Notes under the pieces: model-generated
What the model saw: only the letters and a program-made list of their open reading frames with translations
The model's database searches: none
Told to the model about the DNA's origin: nothing
In this document: in pieces, positions 23,113-31,992 of the stretch
Position numbering within the stretch: position 1 is the first letter of the stretch
Layout: every line of letters starts with the position of its first letter
Program-made: the position numbers and the translations under genes
Assembly (NCBI GenBank): GCA_964561925.1
Contig: CAZLRW010000006.1
Coordinates: 16,049 to 80,048, forward strand
Direction of reading: 5' to 3'
Source of the DNA: SZUA-430 sp964561925
GTDB taxonomy: Bacteria > Pseudomonadota > Alphaproteobacteria > Micropepsales > Micropepsaceae
DNA: 64,000 bases

Positions 23113-24108
23113 ATGCCGGAGCGTTACCAACTTCATAACGACGTAGCGCCGAGGGCCCGCGTGATCGCAACAAAAGCACAACATCCCGAACGCGTTGCCG
23201 AAGGCGCACATCGAGGCAGCGTCGTCGACCGCGCGAACGGTTACAGCGTCGTCGCCTGCGAAAGCTGCGGCTTCCGCCACGTGCTGCCGTTGCCCAGCGC
23301 GGCCGAGCAGCGCGCGGCCTACGAAGAAGCCTACTATCGCGACGAGAAGCCGACGTACCTGGCGCGCGCTCGCGAAGATGCTGAGTGGTCGCGCCTCGCA
23401 TGGGATGACCGCCTCTCGCTGTTCGAGGATCTGTTGAGCCGCGAAGCGACACGCCCGCTTGCCATACTCGATATCGGCTGCGGCCCCGGTTGGTTCCTGC
23501 AAGCGGCCGCCGAACGCGGCTGGAAGGCGCAGGGCATCGAACCTTCGCGCCAAGCGGCCGCCCATGCGCAAAGCCTCGGCCTCGACGTTGCGAACGCGAT
23601 GTTCGACGCCGACAGCGCGGCAAAGCTCGACCGTGCCGACGTCGTGCACTTGAACAACATGCTGGAGCACGTCGCCGATCCCGTTGCGCTGCTCCGCCTC
23701 GCGGTCGCGCGCGCATGGCCCGGCGGTTTGGTCTGCGTGGGCGTTCCGAACGACTACAACGCTTTACAGGAAGCCGCGCGCGCAGCCGGCGCCGCCCCGT
23801 GGTGGATCGCCCCGCCGCATCATCTGAACTACTTCGACTTCGCCTCGCTCGAAGCGCTGCTCGAACGCCTCGGCCTCGAAGTGGTAGAAGCGCTGACGAG
23901 TTTCCCGATGGAGCTCTTCCTGCTCATGGGTGAGAACTACGTCGGCGACGACGCCATCGGCCGCGCCTGTCACACCCGGCGCAAGCAGTTCGACCTCGCG
24001 CTGGAAAAGGCGGGCTTAGGTCCCGTGCGCCGCAAACTCTACGGCGCGCTCGCCAAGGCCGGCATCGGCCGCGAAGCGATCATCGTCGCCAGAAAGCCGA
24101 TGGCCTGA
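23113..24108 (+). CDS. SAM-dependent methyltransferase with N-terminal Cys pair
   Basis: 331 residues. An N-terminal CESCGF motif precedes a class I methyltransferase domain with motif I ILDIGCGPGWFLQAA at about residues 118-132 and NNMLEHVADPVALLRLA. This architecture is common among methyltransferases in surface-glycan loci. The start could be 23113 or the GTG at 23161. It is the first gene of the plus-strand sugar operon, 2 bp before the sulfotransferase gene. Probable role: methylating the glycan or its precursor; the acceptor is unknown. Confidence 0.78.
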   Translation: MPERYQLHNDVAPRARVIATKAQHPERVAEGAHRGSVVDRANGYSVVACESCGFRHVLPLPSAAEQRAAYEEAYYRDEKPTYLARAREDAEWSRLAWDDRLSLFEDLLSREATRPLAILDIGCGPGWFLQAAAERGWKAQGIEPSRQAAAHAQSLGLDVANAMFDADSAAKLDRADVVHLNNMLEHVADPVALLRLAVARAWPGGLVCVGVPNDYNALQEAARAAGAAPWWIAPPHHLNYFDFASLEALLERLGLEVVEALTSFPMELFLLMGENYVGDDAIGRACHTRRKQFDLALEKAGLGPVRRKLYGALAKAGIGREAIIVARKPMA

Positions 24109-24110
24109 GG

Positions 24111-24947
24111 ATGAGCGCGGAAACCACGCCTTTGTTCGTCGTCTCCTCCGGTCGCTCCGGCACGGCGACGATGGAACGCCTGTTCGCCTGCTTCCCGCAG
24201 GTCGAGATGCACCACGAATACATGGTGCACCACATTCAGCCGGCCGCCGTGAAGTATCACATGGGCCTCATCGGTCTCGGCGAGGCGATGCACGCGCTGC
24301 GCACCACGCACGCCGCCGCCATCCACTATTCCGACGCGCTGATCTGGGGCGACTCGTCGAACAAGCTCTCCTGGCTGATCCCCGCGCTGAACCACATCTT
24401 CCCGACCGCGCGCTTCGTCCATCTGATCCGCGACGGTCGCAAAGTTGCGAGTTCTTATTTCCACAAACTGGGCAACGAGTGCTACGACGACCACGCGACG
24501 GCGGTGATCCAACGTTACTACGACGCCCGCGGCGAACTGCCCGCGCCGCCGCCGGAGAAGCGCTATTGGTGGCCGCTGCCGCCGCGCGGTCACATGCAGG
24601 AACTGGAGTTCCTGACCTACAATCAGTTCCAGCGCATCGCTTTCCATTGGGCGGAGATCAACCGCACGATCGTCCACGACCTGGACCCGATCCCCAAGGA
24701 GCGCCGCCACACGGTGCGTCTCGAAGATCTCGCAGCCCGCGCCGACGCCCGCCACACATTGCTGAATTTTCTGGGTTTGCCCTGGGACGACCGCATCATG
24801 GGTCTCTTGAACCGTCCCCACAACGTCAACCGCCCCGAGGACTACCCGCTGACGCCCGAGCAGACGCAGCAATTCAACCTCATTGCCGGCGACGTCATGC
24901 AGATGTTCGGCTACGACCGCCGCCCCGAGTACCGGGTGGCGTACTGA
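24111..24947 (+). CDS. Sulfotransferase-family protein
   Basis: 278 residues. The N-terminal VVSSGRSGTATMERLFACFP matches the PAPS phosphosulfate-binding loop, and FVHLIRDGRKVASSYFHKLG the 3'-phosphate-binding strand, of the P-loop sulfotransferase family. Such enzymes move sulfate from PAPS to a sugar or other hydroxyl group. It follows the methyltransferase by 2 bp, so it probably modifies the same glycan. The acceptor is unknown. Confidence 0.78.
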   Translation: MSAETTPLFVVSSGRSGTATMERLFACFPQVEMHHEYMVHHIQPAAVKYHMGLIGLGEAMHALRTTHAAAIHYSDALIWGDSSNKLSWLIPALNHIFPTARFVHLIRDGRKVASSYFHKLGNECYDDHATAVIQRYYDARGELPAPPPEKRYWWPLPPRGHMQELEFLTYNQFQRIAFHWAEINRTIVHDLDPIPKERRHTVRLEDLAARADARHTLLNFLGLPWDDRIMGLLNRPHNVNRPEDYPLTPEQTQQFNLIAGDVMQMFGYDRRPEYRVAY

Positions 24948-24948
24948 C

Positions 24949-24972
24949 GGGGGTTAGAGGGGTCTAAACCCC
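24949..24972 (+). terminator. Hairpin between sulfotransferase and next gene
   Basis: GGGG-TTAGA and TCTAA-A-CCCC pair around a short loop with one bulged A. There is no T tract. It lies in the only sizeable gap (88 bp) of an otherwise tightly packed operon and may be an attenuator or weak terminator. Confidence 0.35.
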
Positions 24973-25035
24973 ACCTTAACTACAAACGTCCGACGCTTGC
25001 GCCCGGTTTCTCCCTCACCCGGGATTTCGCCCTTC

Positions 25036-26208
25036 ATGTCCTTCTCGTGCGATCTCTGCAGCGGCACTGCTTTGGAGCAGGTCTACGCGCCGCAAAATTC
25101 CGTCCGTAGGCTGACCGTTTGGCTGTGCACGCATTGCGGCCTTCTGCAAAGCCTGCCGCGCGCCGACCGCGCGCCGCGCAACGGCGCCACCGTCTCCGCC
25201 GGCGCCGACTGGGGCAACCTGCGCTACGGCAAGGGTTTTCGCGCCGAGGCGAATCTCGCGACGCTGCGCCCGTTCCTGAACAGGAACAAGAACCTGCGCG
25301 TGCTCGACGTCGGCGCCAACCGCGGCGCCTTCGCGCTCGAACTGAAGGCCGCCTTCCCGAAAGCGAGCGTCATCGGCATCGAGCCCGACGAACGCGTCGT
25401 CGGCGCCTGGGCAGGCAAACAAGGTTTCACCTGGCTGCACGCGCGCCTCGAAGACACGCGCCTCGAAAACGAAGGGTTCGACGTCGTCTACTCCTGCCAC
25501 ACGCTGGAACATTTGCGCAGCGCGCGCGAAGCCCTGCTCGCGCACCGCGCGACGCTTGCGCCCTCGGGCTATCTCTTCCTCGAAGTGCCGAACACCGCGG
25601 TGATGGCGTCGAACGACATCGTCGAGGAATTCTTCATCGACAAGCACCTCTACCATTTCTCGTCGCGCACGCTCGCGCGCCTGCTTTCGGCCACCGGCTT
25701 TCGCGCCGTCGCACTCGGCGACACGCGCGACGCCGTCAACCTCACGATCGTCGCGGTCAAGGCCGACGCCGCCGCGCACGCGCTTCAAGCCGATCCGCAG
25801 GAAGTGGAAGCCGCCGCCGCGCTGATGTCGAGCTACCACGCGCAACGCATGCAGAACTTGGCGGCCCTCGCCCATGTCGCGCGCATGATCGACGCCATGG
25901 CGCCGCGCAAGGTCGCGATTTGGGGCGCAGGCCGCCTCTTGAACAGCCTGATTCAGAACGGCGGACTAAAGCCCCAAGCGCTTGCCGCAGTCGTCGACAA
26001 GCATCTGATCCGTTACGCCAGCGAAGCGCATGGCATCCGTCTGACCGCACCCGAAGATCTGGGCCGCGTGAAGCCGGACGTCGTCGTCGTCATGTCCCGC
26101 TCCTTCGCCGACGAAATCCGTCAGGAAGCGCAAGCACGCGCGCCGGGCTGCGAGGTCCTGGCCTACACCGATCTACTCGCCCGCGCCAAAACGCAAATGG
26201 CGGCCTAA
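25036..26208 (+). CDS. C-methyltransferase-like SAM-dependent protein
   Basis: 390 residues from the ATG at 25036. The N-terminal zinc motif has CDLC and CTHC pairs, a class I methyltransferase core follows (RVLDVGANRGAFALEL at about 87-102; SCHTLEHLRSAREALLAHR), and a C-terminal domain (KVAIWGAGRLLNSLIQNGG) resembles that of NDP-sugar C-methyltransferases. This three-part layout is typical of enzymes adding a methyl group to a keto-sugar carbon. A TTG at 24997 opens the frame earlier but has no support. It ends 3 bp before the transketolase pair. Confidence 0.75.
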   Translation: MSFSCDLCSGTALEQVYAPQNSVRRLTVWLCTHCGLLQSLPRADRAPRNGATVSAGADWGNLRYGKGFRAEANLATLRPFLNRNKNLRVLDVGANRGAFALELKAAFPKASVIGIEPDERVVGAWAGKQGFTWLHARLEDTRLENEGFDVVYSCHTLEHLRSAREALLAHRATLAPSGYLFLEVPNTAVMASNDIVEEFFIDKHLYHFSSRTLARLLSATGFRAVALGDTRDAVNLTIVAVKADAAAHALQADPQEVEAAAALMSSYHAQRMQNLAALAHVARMIDAMAPRKVAIWGAGRLLNSLIQNGGLKPQALAAVVDKHLIRYASEAHGIRLTAPEDLGRVKPDVVVVMSRSFADEIRQEAQARAPGCEVLAYTDLLARAKTQMAA

Positions 26209-26211
26209 CCG

Positions 26212-27111
26212 ATGAACGCTCTCGCCCTCATCTCGAAACCGACGACACGTTCCGCATCGTCGCTGTCGCTTGCCACGTTGAGCGAACACGCCGCGGAGAT
26301 TCGCCGCCTCGCGATCGCCGCGATCTATCGCGCGACGTCGGGCCACCCCGGCGGCGCACTCTCCTGCGCCGATTTGCTGGCCGTCCTTTACGGCGACGAA
26401 CTCGGCCTCGATGCGCAAAAGCGCATGGCGCCCGACCGCAACCGCTTCGTTCTCTCCAAGGGCCACGCCGCGCCCGCGCTCTACGCCGCCTGGGCATCGT
26501 TCGGTTTGATGGAGCCGAAGGAAGCGCTCGCGCTGCGCAAACTCGGCGCCAAGGCGCAAGGCCATCCGCACGTGCTCGACACCCCGCTCGCCGAAACGAG
26601 CACCGGTTCGCTCGGCCAAGGCTTCTCCGTCGCACTCGGCATGGCGATGGGCCTCAAGCACCAAAAGATCGCCGCGCGCGTGTACGCGCTGCTCGGCGAC
26701 GGCGAACTGCAGGAAGGCGAAATCTGGGAAGGCGCGATGTGTGCCGCCCACCACAAGCTGACAAACCTCTGCGCGATCATAGACTACAACAAGCTGCAGT
26801 CCGACGACCGCAACGCGGCGATCATGGGTCTCGAACCCTTGGCGCAGAAATGGCGCGCGTTCGGCTGGCACACGATCGAGATCCAAGGTCACGACATTGC
26901 GGCGATCATCGCCGCCTTCGACGAAGCCCGCGCCGTGCGCTGGCGCCCGACCGTGATCGTCGCCAACACGGTCAAGGGCAAAGGCGTCCCCGAAATGGAA
27001 GACCAGCCGCTTTGGCACGGCAGCGTGAAGCTGACGCGCGAACAGGCCGGCTTCGCGCTGAAGTCGCTCGACACATCGGCCGAGAAGACCAAGGAGTTGC
27101 TCGATGGCTAG
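26212..27111 (+). CDS. Transketolase-like enzyme, N-terminal (ThDP-binding) subunit
   Basis: 299 residues. Motifs include SGHPGGALSCADLLAVLY, RFVLSKGHAAPALYAA and the ThDP/metal loop LLGDGELQEGEIWEGAM with the distal Asn in IDYNKLQ. It is half of a transketolase: the next gene supplies the pyrimidine and C-terminal domains. Split transketolases in glycan loci are thought to transfer two-carbon keto units to an aldehyde on an unusual sugar. The stop overlaps the next start by 8 bp. Housekeeping transketolases are normally single-chain and not placed here. Confidence 0.88.
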   Translation: MNALALISKPTTRSASSLSLATLSEHAAEIRRLAIAAIYRATSGHPGGALSCADLLAVLYGDELGLDAQKRMAPDRNRFVLSKGHAAPALYAAWASFGLMEPKEALALRKLGAKAQGHPHVLDTPLAETSTGSLGQGFSVALGMAMGLKHQKIAARVYALLGDGELQEGEIWEGAMCAAHHKLTNLCAIIDYNKLQSDDRNAAIMGLEPLAQKWRAFGWHTIEIQGHDIAAIIAAFDEARAVRWRPTVIVANTVKGKGVPEMEDQPLWHGSVKLTREQAGFALKSLDTSAEKTKELLDG

Positions 27112-28072
27112 CCCCCAACTCATCGGCACCAGCGGCGATTCCCTGCGCGAAGCGTTCGGCAAGGCGCTCAGCGCCTGCGCCGACGCACATCCGAACGTCG
27201 TCGTGCTCGACGCTGACATCGCCGGCGGCACCGGCGTGCATCATTTCCGCAAAAGCCATCCCGACCGCTTCTTCCAATTCGGCATCGCCGAACAGAACAT
27301 GATGGCGGCCGCGGGCGGCATGGCCGCGACGGGTCTCATTCCGGTCGTCACCACGTTCGCCGTCTTCTGTCTGCGCGCGATCGAACAGGCGCGCCTCTCG
27401 ATCGCCTACGCCAAGCGCAACGTGAAGATCGTGGCGAGCCACCCCGGCCTCGACGTCGGCCCCGACGGCGGCTCGGCCCAAGCGCTCGAAGACCTCGCGG
27501 CGTTCCGCGCCATCCCCGGCATGACCGTGATCTCGCCCGCCGACGCGGAAGAAATGGCGCAAGCGACGCGCGCGATCCTGGAATACGACGGCCCGGTCTA
27601 CATGCGCACCGGCCGCAGCCCCGCACCGCGCCTGTTCGGCAACGACCACCGCTTCGAAATCGGCAAAGGCCAAGTGCTGCGCGACGGCAAGGACGTCACG
27701 ATCGTCGCCTGCGGCGTCGAAGTTGCCCGTGCGCTTGACGCCACCGCGCTCCTTGAGAAGGACGGCATCGCAGCCCGCGTCGTCAACATGCCGACAATCA
27801 AGCCGATCGACGCGAACCTTCTGGCCGAGGCCGCGCGCGACACCGGCTGCATCGTCACCGCCGAAGACCACAACGTCTTGGGCGGCCTCGGCGGCGCGGT
27901 CGCGGAAGCCGTCGCCCAAACCCATCCCTGCCCGATCGAATTCGTCGCCGTTCGCGACACATTCGGCCAATCCGGCGAACCGCAAGAGCTCGCCGAGCAC
28001 TACCGCCTCACCGCCCCCCACATCGCTGAAGCCGCCCGCCGCGCCATCGCGCGGAAGCAGGCACGCTCATGA
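27104..28072 (+). CDS. Transketolase-like enzyme, C-terminal subunit
   Basis: 322 residues. FFQFGIAEQNMMAAAGGMAA carries the glutamate that activates ThDP. The remainder (HPGLDVGPDGGSAQALEDLA and the C-terminal DTFGQSGEPQELAEHY) follows the transketolase C-terminal pattern. It should pair with the preceding subunit, forming one active site at their interface. The start overlaps the N-subunit gene by 8 bp and the stop overlaps the SDR gene by 4 bp. Confidence 0.88.
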   Translation: MASPQLIGTSGDSLREAFGKALSACADAHPNVVVLDADIAGGTGVHHFRKSHPDRFFQFGIAEQNMMAAAGGMAATGLIPVVTTFAVFCLRAIEQARLSIAYAKRNVKIVASHPGLDVGPDGGSAQALEDLAAFRAIPGMTVISPADAEEMAQATRAILEYDGPVYMRTGRSPAPRLFGNDHRFEIGKGQVLRDGKDVTIVACGVEVARALDATALLEKDGIAARVVNMPTIKPIDANLLAEAARDTGCIVTAEDHNVLGGLGGAVAEAVAQTHPCPIEFVAVRDTFGQSGEPQELAEHYRLTAPHIAEAARRAIARKQARS

Positions 28073-28809
28073 CCGTACTCGAGGGAAAGATCGCCTTCGT
28101 CACCGGCGGCAGCCGCGGCATCGGCAAGGCGATCGTGCGCGCGTTGTGCGAAGCCGGTGCGAAGGTCGCGTTCACGTATCAATCCAAACACGATGAAGCA
28201 CTCGCGCTGCAGCGCGAACTCGACAACCGCGCGCTTGCCTTTCAGATGGAGGTGACCGACCGCGCCGCCGTCGTCCGCACGATGCAGACCGTGGCCGACA
28301 AGCTCGGCCCGTTCTCGATCCTCGTCAACAATGCGGGCATCAACAAGCCGACCGACTTCGATCAAGTGACAGACGCCGATTGGGACAACATCCTCGCTGT
28401 CAATCTCAAAGGCCCGTTCATCTGCTCGCAAGCAGCACTCGAGCACATGAAGCGCGCGGGCGGCGGCTCGATCATCCACATCGGCTCCGTCAGCGGCCAA
28501 TACGGCGGCCCGCGCACGGCGCACTACGCAGCCTCGAAGGCGGGTCTGATCTCGCTCTCTCAAGTGATCGCCCGCTTCGGCGCGAAGTGGAACATCCGCT
28601 CGAACGTCGTCGCGGCAGGCCTCATCCAATCCGAAATGGCGGCAAGCGGCATGGCCGCACCCGCAGTCGCGAAAGCGGCCGAGAGCATCGTGCTCGGCCG
28701 CCTCGGCACGCCGGCGGAAGTCGCCGACGCCGTCGTCTTCCTGGCCGGCGACGCCTCGCGCTACGTCACCGCGCAGACGCTGAACGTCAACGGCGGGCTC
28801 TATTTCTGA
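28069..28809 (+). CDS. Short-chain dehydrogenase/reductase (FabG-like)
   Basis: 246 residues of classical SDR. The cofactor loop is TGGSRGIGKAI, the NNAG motif is intact (LVNNAGINKP), and the catalytic Ser, Tyr and Lys lie in HIGSVSGQYGG and HYAASKAG. It would reduce or oxidise a keto/hydroxy group with NAD(P)H. Overlaps on both sides (4 bp with the transketolase, 1 bp with ATP-grasp) tie it to the pathway: likely reduction of the transketolase product. Confidence 0.88.
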   Translation: MTVLEGKIAFVTGGSRGIGKAIVRALCEAGAKVAFTYQSKHDEALALQRELDNRALAFQMEVTDRAAVVRTMQTVADKLGPFSILVNNAGINKPTDFDQVTDADWDNILAVNLKGPFICSQAALEHMKRAGGGSIIHIGSVSGQYGGPRTAHYAASKAGLISLSQVIARFGAKWNIRSNVVAAGLIQSEMAASGMAAPAVAKAAESIVLGRLGTPAEVADAVVFLAGDASRYVTAQTLNVNGGLYF

Positions 28810-30032
28810 TGACCAAGACGCTGCTCATCGTGTCCGGCGGCGTCCAGGCGACGCACGGCATCAAGCGCGCGAAGGAGCTGGGCTTCCACGTCGTCGTCAG
28901 CGACAAGAACCAGAACGCGCCCGGTTTTGCGATCGCCGACGATCATTTCATCGCCTCGACCTACGACGTCGCCGAAACGGTCGCCGCCGCCGAGCGCTAT
29001 CACGCGACCGTGCGCAAGCTCGACGGCGTGATCACGATCGGCTGTGACGTACCGCTGACGGTGGCCAGCGTCGCCCATCGCCTGAACCTCCCCGGCATCC
29101 CGCTCGAAGCGGCCGAACTCGCGCAAGACAAGCTCGCGATGAAGCGACGCTTCGCCGAAAGCGGCGTGCCCGTCCCCTGGTTCTCCGCCCTGCCCGACGC
29201 CGAAGCGCTCGCACGTGCAGTGAAGCAGCGCGGCCACGATCTCGTCGTAAAGCCGGTCGACAGCCGCGGCAGCCGCGGCGTCCAGCGCCTAAACCCCGGC
29301 ATGGACCTCACGGCCGTGTGGCAGACTGCCGCCGCCCAATCGCCGACCCGCCGCGTGATGGTCGAAGCGTTCCTGCCGGGTCCGCAAATCTCGACGGAAT
29401 CGATCCTGATCGAAGGCGAAGGCTTCACCCCCGGCTTCTCCGACCGCAACTACGAATACCTGGAGCGCTACGCGCCCTACTTCATCGAAAACGGCGGCGA
29501 CTTGCCGAGCCATCTCGACGAACGCACGCAAGAGGCCGTAAAGCGCACTGCCGAAGCCGCCGGCCGCGCGCTCGGCATCACGACCGGCAACATCAAAGGC
29601 GATCTCGTCGTCGTCGACGGCAAGCCCTACGTCATCGAACTCGCCGCCCGCGCCTCGGGCGGATATTTCTGCACGCGGGAGATTCCGCTGAACACCGGCG
29701 TCGACTTCATCGGCGCGATCGTCAAGCTCGCGCTCGGGGAACGCGTCACCGCCGACGAACTCACGCCCAAGCGCCTGACCCCGATCGTTCAGCGCTACGC
29801 CTTCCCGGCACCCGGCCGCGTCACCGGCATCAAAGGCCTCGACGATGCGCGCCGCATTCCCGGCATCGAAGAGGTCGTCGTGACCGTCGCCCCCGGCGAT
29901 GCGATCCCGCCGCCCACGCACTCCGGCTGCACCGCCGCAATGGTGCTCGCGACCGGCAAGACGGTCGCCGCAGCCCGCTCCAGCGCCGCCGCCGCGCTCG
30001 AAGCGCTCCGCATCGAAACCGTCCCGGCATGA
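28809..30032 (+). CDS. ATP-grasp ligase-like protein
   Basis: 407 residues with a pre-ATP-grasp N-terminal domain and an ATP-grasp fold. LVVKPVDSRGSRGVQRLN is the nucleotide-binding loop; GDLVVVDGKPYVIELAARAS holds the metal-binding residues. Such enzymes join a carboxylate to an amine or similar via an acyl phosphate. In this operon it could amidate or attach an amino acid to the nonulosonate carboxyl. That substrate is an inference. It overlaps the SDR gene by 1 bp and the GH57 gene by 4 bp. Confidence 0.78.
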   Translation: MTKTLLIVSGGVQATHGIKRAKELGFHVVVSDKNQNAPGFAIADDHFIASTYDVAETVAAAERYHATVRKLDGVITIGCDVPLTVASVAHRLNLPGIPLEAAELAQDKLAMKRRFAESGVPVPWFSALPDAEALARAVKQRGHDLVVKPVDSRGSRGVQRLNPGMDLTAVWQTAAAQSPTRRVMVEAFLPGPQISTESILIEGEGFTPGFSDRNYEYLERYAPYFIENGGDLPSHLDERTQEAVKRTAEAAGRALGITTGNIKGDLVVVDGKPYVIELAARASGGYFCTREIPLNTGVDFIGAIVKLALGERVTADELTPKRLTPIVQRYAFPAPGRVTGIKGLDDARRIPGIEEVVVTVAPGDAIPPPTHSGCTAAMVLATGKTVAAARSSAAAALEALRIETVPA

Positions 30033-31966
30033 AGCTCAACGTCTTCGCGCTGTTCCACCTGAACCTCGCGTTCTCCTCCATCGAGGAAGAACAGCGCGGC
30101 GACGTGATCGCGCGCTGCTACTGGCCGCTGCTGCGCCTGCCCGGCGCGATCAAGGCCCCGATCGCGATCGAGGCGACCGGCTACACGCTGGAATCGATCG
30201 CCGCGATCGACCCCGCCTGGATCGTCGAACTCCGCCGCCAGATCGGCGAAGGCGCGATCGAGTTCGTGGGCTCGGGCTACGCCCAAATCATCGGCCCGCT
30301 CGTCCCCGCGCGCGTCAACGAAGCGAACCTGGGGCTCGGCCATGCAACATACGAACGTCTGCTCGGCCTCAAGCCCACGCTCGCGCTCGTCAACGAACAG
30401 GCCTACGCGTCCGGCCTCGTGCCGCTCTACCGCGCGGCCGGTTATCGCGCGATCCTGATGGATTGGGACAACGTCGCCGCCCACCACCCCGAATGGCCCG
30501 GCGAACTGAAATACCATCCTCAGCGCGCGAAGGGCGCCGACGGCTCGGACATCGCGCTGCTCTGGACCCACACGATGGCGTTCCAGAAGTTGCAGCGCCT
30601 CGCCCACGGCGACATCGAACAGCGCGATTATCTAAGTTTCGTCGAGGCCCAGCGCAGCCGCGAGCCGCGCCTGCTGCCGCTCTACAGCAACGACGCGGAA
30701 ATCTTCGACTTCCGCCCCAAACGTCTTGCCACGGAAGAAGCGCTGAACCACGGCGAATGGCAAATCATCGCCGACGCCTGGGCCCGCCTCGCCGCTTCGG
30801 CCCGCACGCAGTTCCTCAGACCGTCGGACGCGCTTGCTCTCACAGACAACGCCGCCGCGAACCAACTGCTCGACCTCCAGACAGCCGCCTACCCTGTCCC
30901 CGTCAAGAAGCAGAAGAAGTACAACATCACACGCTGGGCGGTCTCAGGCCGCGACGACGTCGCGATCAACGCGAGCTGCCAGCGCATCTACGAAGGCCTC
31001 CTCGCCCGCAACGTAAGCGATCCCGCCGCCTGGCGCGAACTCTGTTATCTTTGGTCGAGCGACTTCCGCACCCACATCACGGACGCCCGCTGGCAGCGCT
31101 TCCGCGCGCGTCTCGCCGCCGCCGAACACGCGCTCGCCCGGCCCGCGCCCGCGCTCCCCGTTCCGTCGCAAGCGCCCGCCGCAAAGCTCGAACACAAATG
31201 GATCGAGATCGAAACGCCGGCGCTCTCGGCGGTGCTGAACCGCCGACGCGGCCTTGCGATCCAGGAGATCCGCGCGCGCGACGACAACCGCCCGCCGATG
31301 CTGGTCTCGCTGCTGCACGGCCATTTCGACGTCATCGACCTGCAGGTCGATTGGTACACCGGCAACTGCGTCTTCGAAGCGCCCGGCGTGCCGAAGATCA
31401 CCGACCTCGAATGGGTCACGCCAAGACTCTACGGCGACGAAGCGACCGGCGACGCGATCGTCGAAACCGAGATCGAAACGCCCTTGGGCCCCATCTTCAA
31501 ACGCATGCGATTCGCAGCCGCCGCGCCGCGCGTCGAGTTCGACCTCGTCTTCGCCTGGCGCGAATGGGGCCGCGGCTCGCTCCGCCTCGGCCATTTCCTG
31601 TTGAACCCGCAGGCCTTCGACCACGGCCGCCTCGCATACGCAACGCACAACGGCGGCAAGCGGCTCGAACATCTGCCGATGACGGCGAACTTCGACCACG
31701 GCAAGCCGATCTCGTTCCTCGTCTCCGCCTCGACCGGTTTGGGGCTGACCGAAGGCACGATCGAGATCGGCGACGACGCGCGCGCCTTCCGCGTCGAGGT
31801 CGATCGCACCGTCGCCCCGCTGATCGGGTTAATGAACCATGAACGTCACGGGGACACCTTGTTCACGCGCTTGATGCTCTCGGCGCTCGAACTCGACGAA
31901 ACCCGAAAGCCCGAGGCCGCAACAGTCCCGCGCCACTTCCGTTTCGCGCTGAACCTCGCCGCCTAA
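30029..31966 (+). CDS. Glycoside hydrolase family 57-type protein
   Basis: 645 residues. The N-terminal domain (VFALFHLNLAFSSIEEEQ; ALVNEQAYASGLVPLYRAAG; AILMDWDN) fits the GH57 seven-stranded barrel, with the Glu of NEQAYA as candidate nucleophile. A C-terminal beta domain of about 250 residues follows. GH57 enzymes act on alpha-glucans and other alpha-linked glycans. There is no signal peptide, so it works in the cytoplasm. It overlaps the ATP-grasp gene, so it belongs to this pathway rather than to starch metabolism. Confidence 0.72.
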   Translation: MKLNVFALFHLNLAFSSIEEEQRGDVIARCYWPLLRLPGAIKAPIAIEATGYTLESIAAIDPAWIVELRRQIGEGAIEFVGSGYAQIIGPLVPARVNEANLGLGHATYERLLGLKPTLALVNEQAYASGLVPLYRAAGYRAILMDWDNVAAHHPEWPGELKYHPQRAKGADGSDIALLWTHTMAFQKLQRLAHGDIEQRDYLSFVEAQRSREPRLLPLYSNDAEIFDFRPKRLATEEALNHGEWQIIADAWARLAASARTQFLRPSDALALTDNAAANQLLDLQTAAYPVPVKKQKKYNITRWAVSGRDDVAINASCQRIYEGLLARNVSDPAAWRELCYLWSSDFRTHITDARWQRFRARLAAAEHALARPAPALPVPSQAPAAKLEHKWIEIETPALSAVLNRRRGLAIQEIRARDDNRPPMLVSLLHGHFDVIDLQVDWYTGNCVFEAPGVPKITDLEWVTPRLYGDEATGDAIVETEIETPLGPIFKRMRFAAAAPRVEFDLVFAWREWGRGSLRLGHFLLNPQAFDHGRLAYATHNGGKRLEHLPMTANFDHGKPISFLVSASTGLGLTEGTIEIGDDARAFRVEVDRTVAPLIGLMNHERHGDTLFTRLMLSALELDETRKPEAATVPRHFRFALNLAA

Positions 31967-31992
31967 CCCTTTGTTCAGCATACTGGGTAAGG

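Noticed and set aside
29318..31842. Long plus-strand frames overlapping ATP-grasp and GH57
   Set aside because: Arg/Pro-rich shadows; only the segment starting at 30029 matches a protein family.
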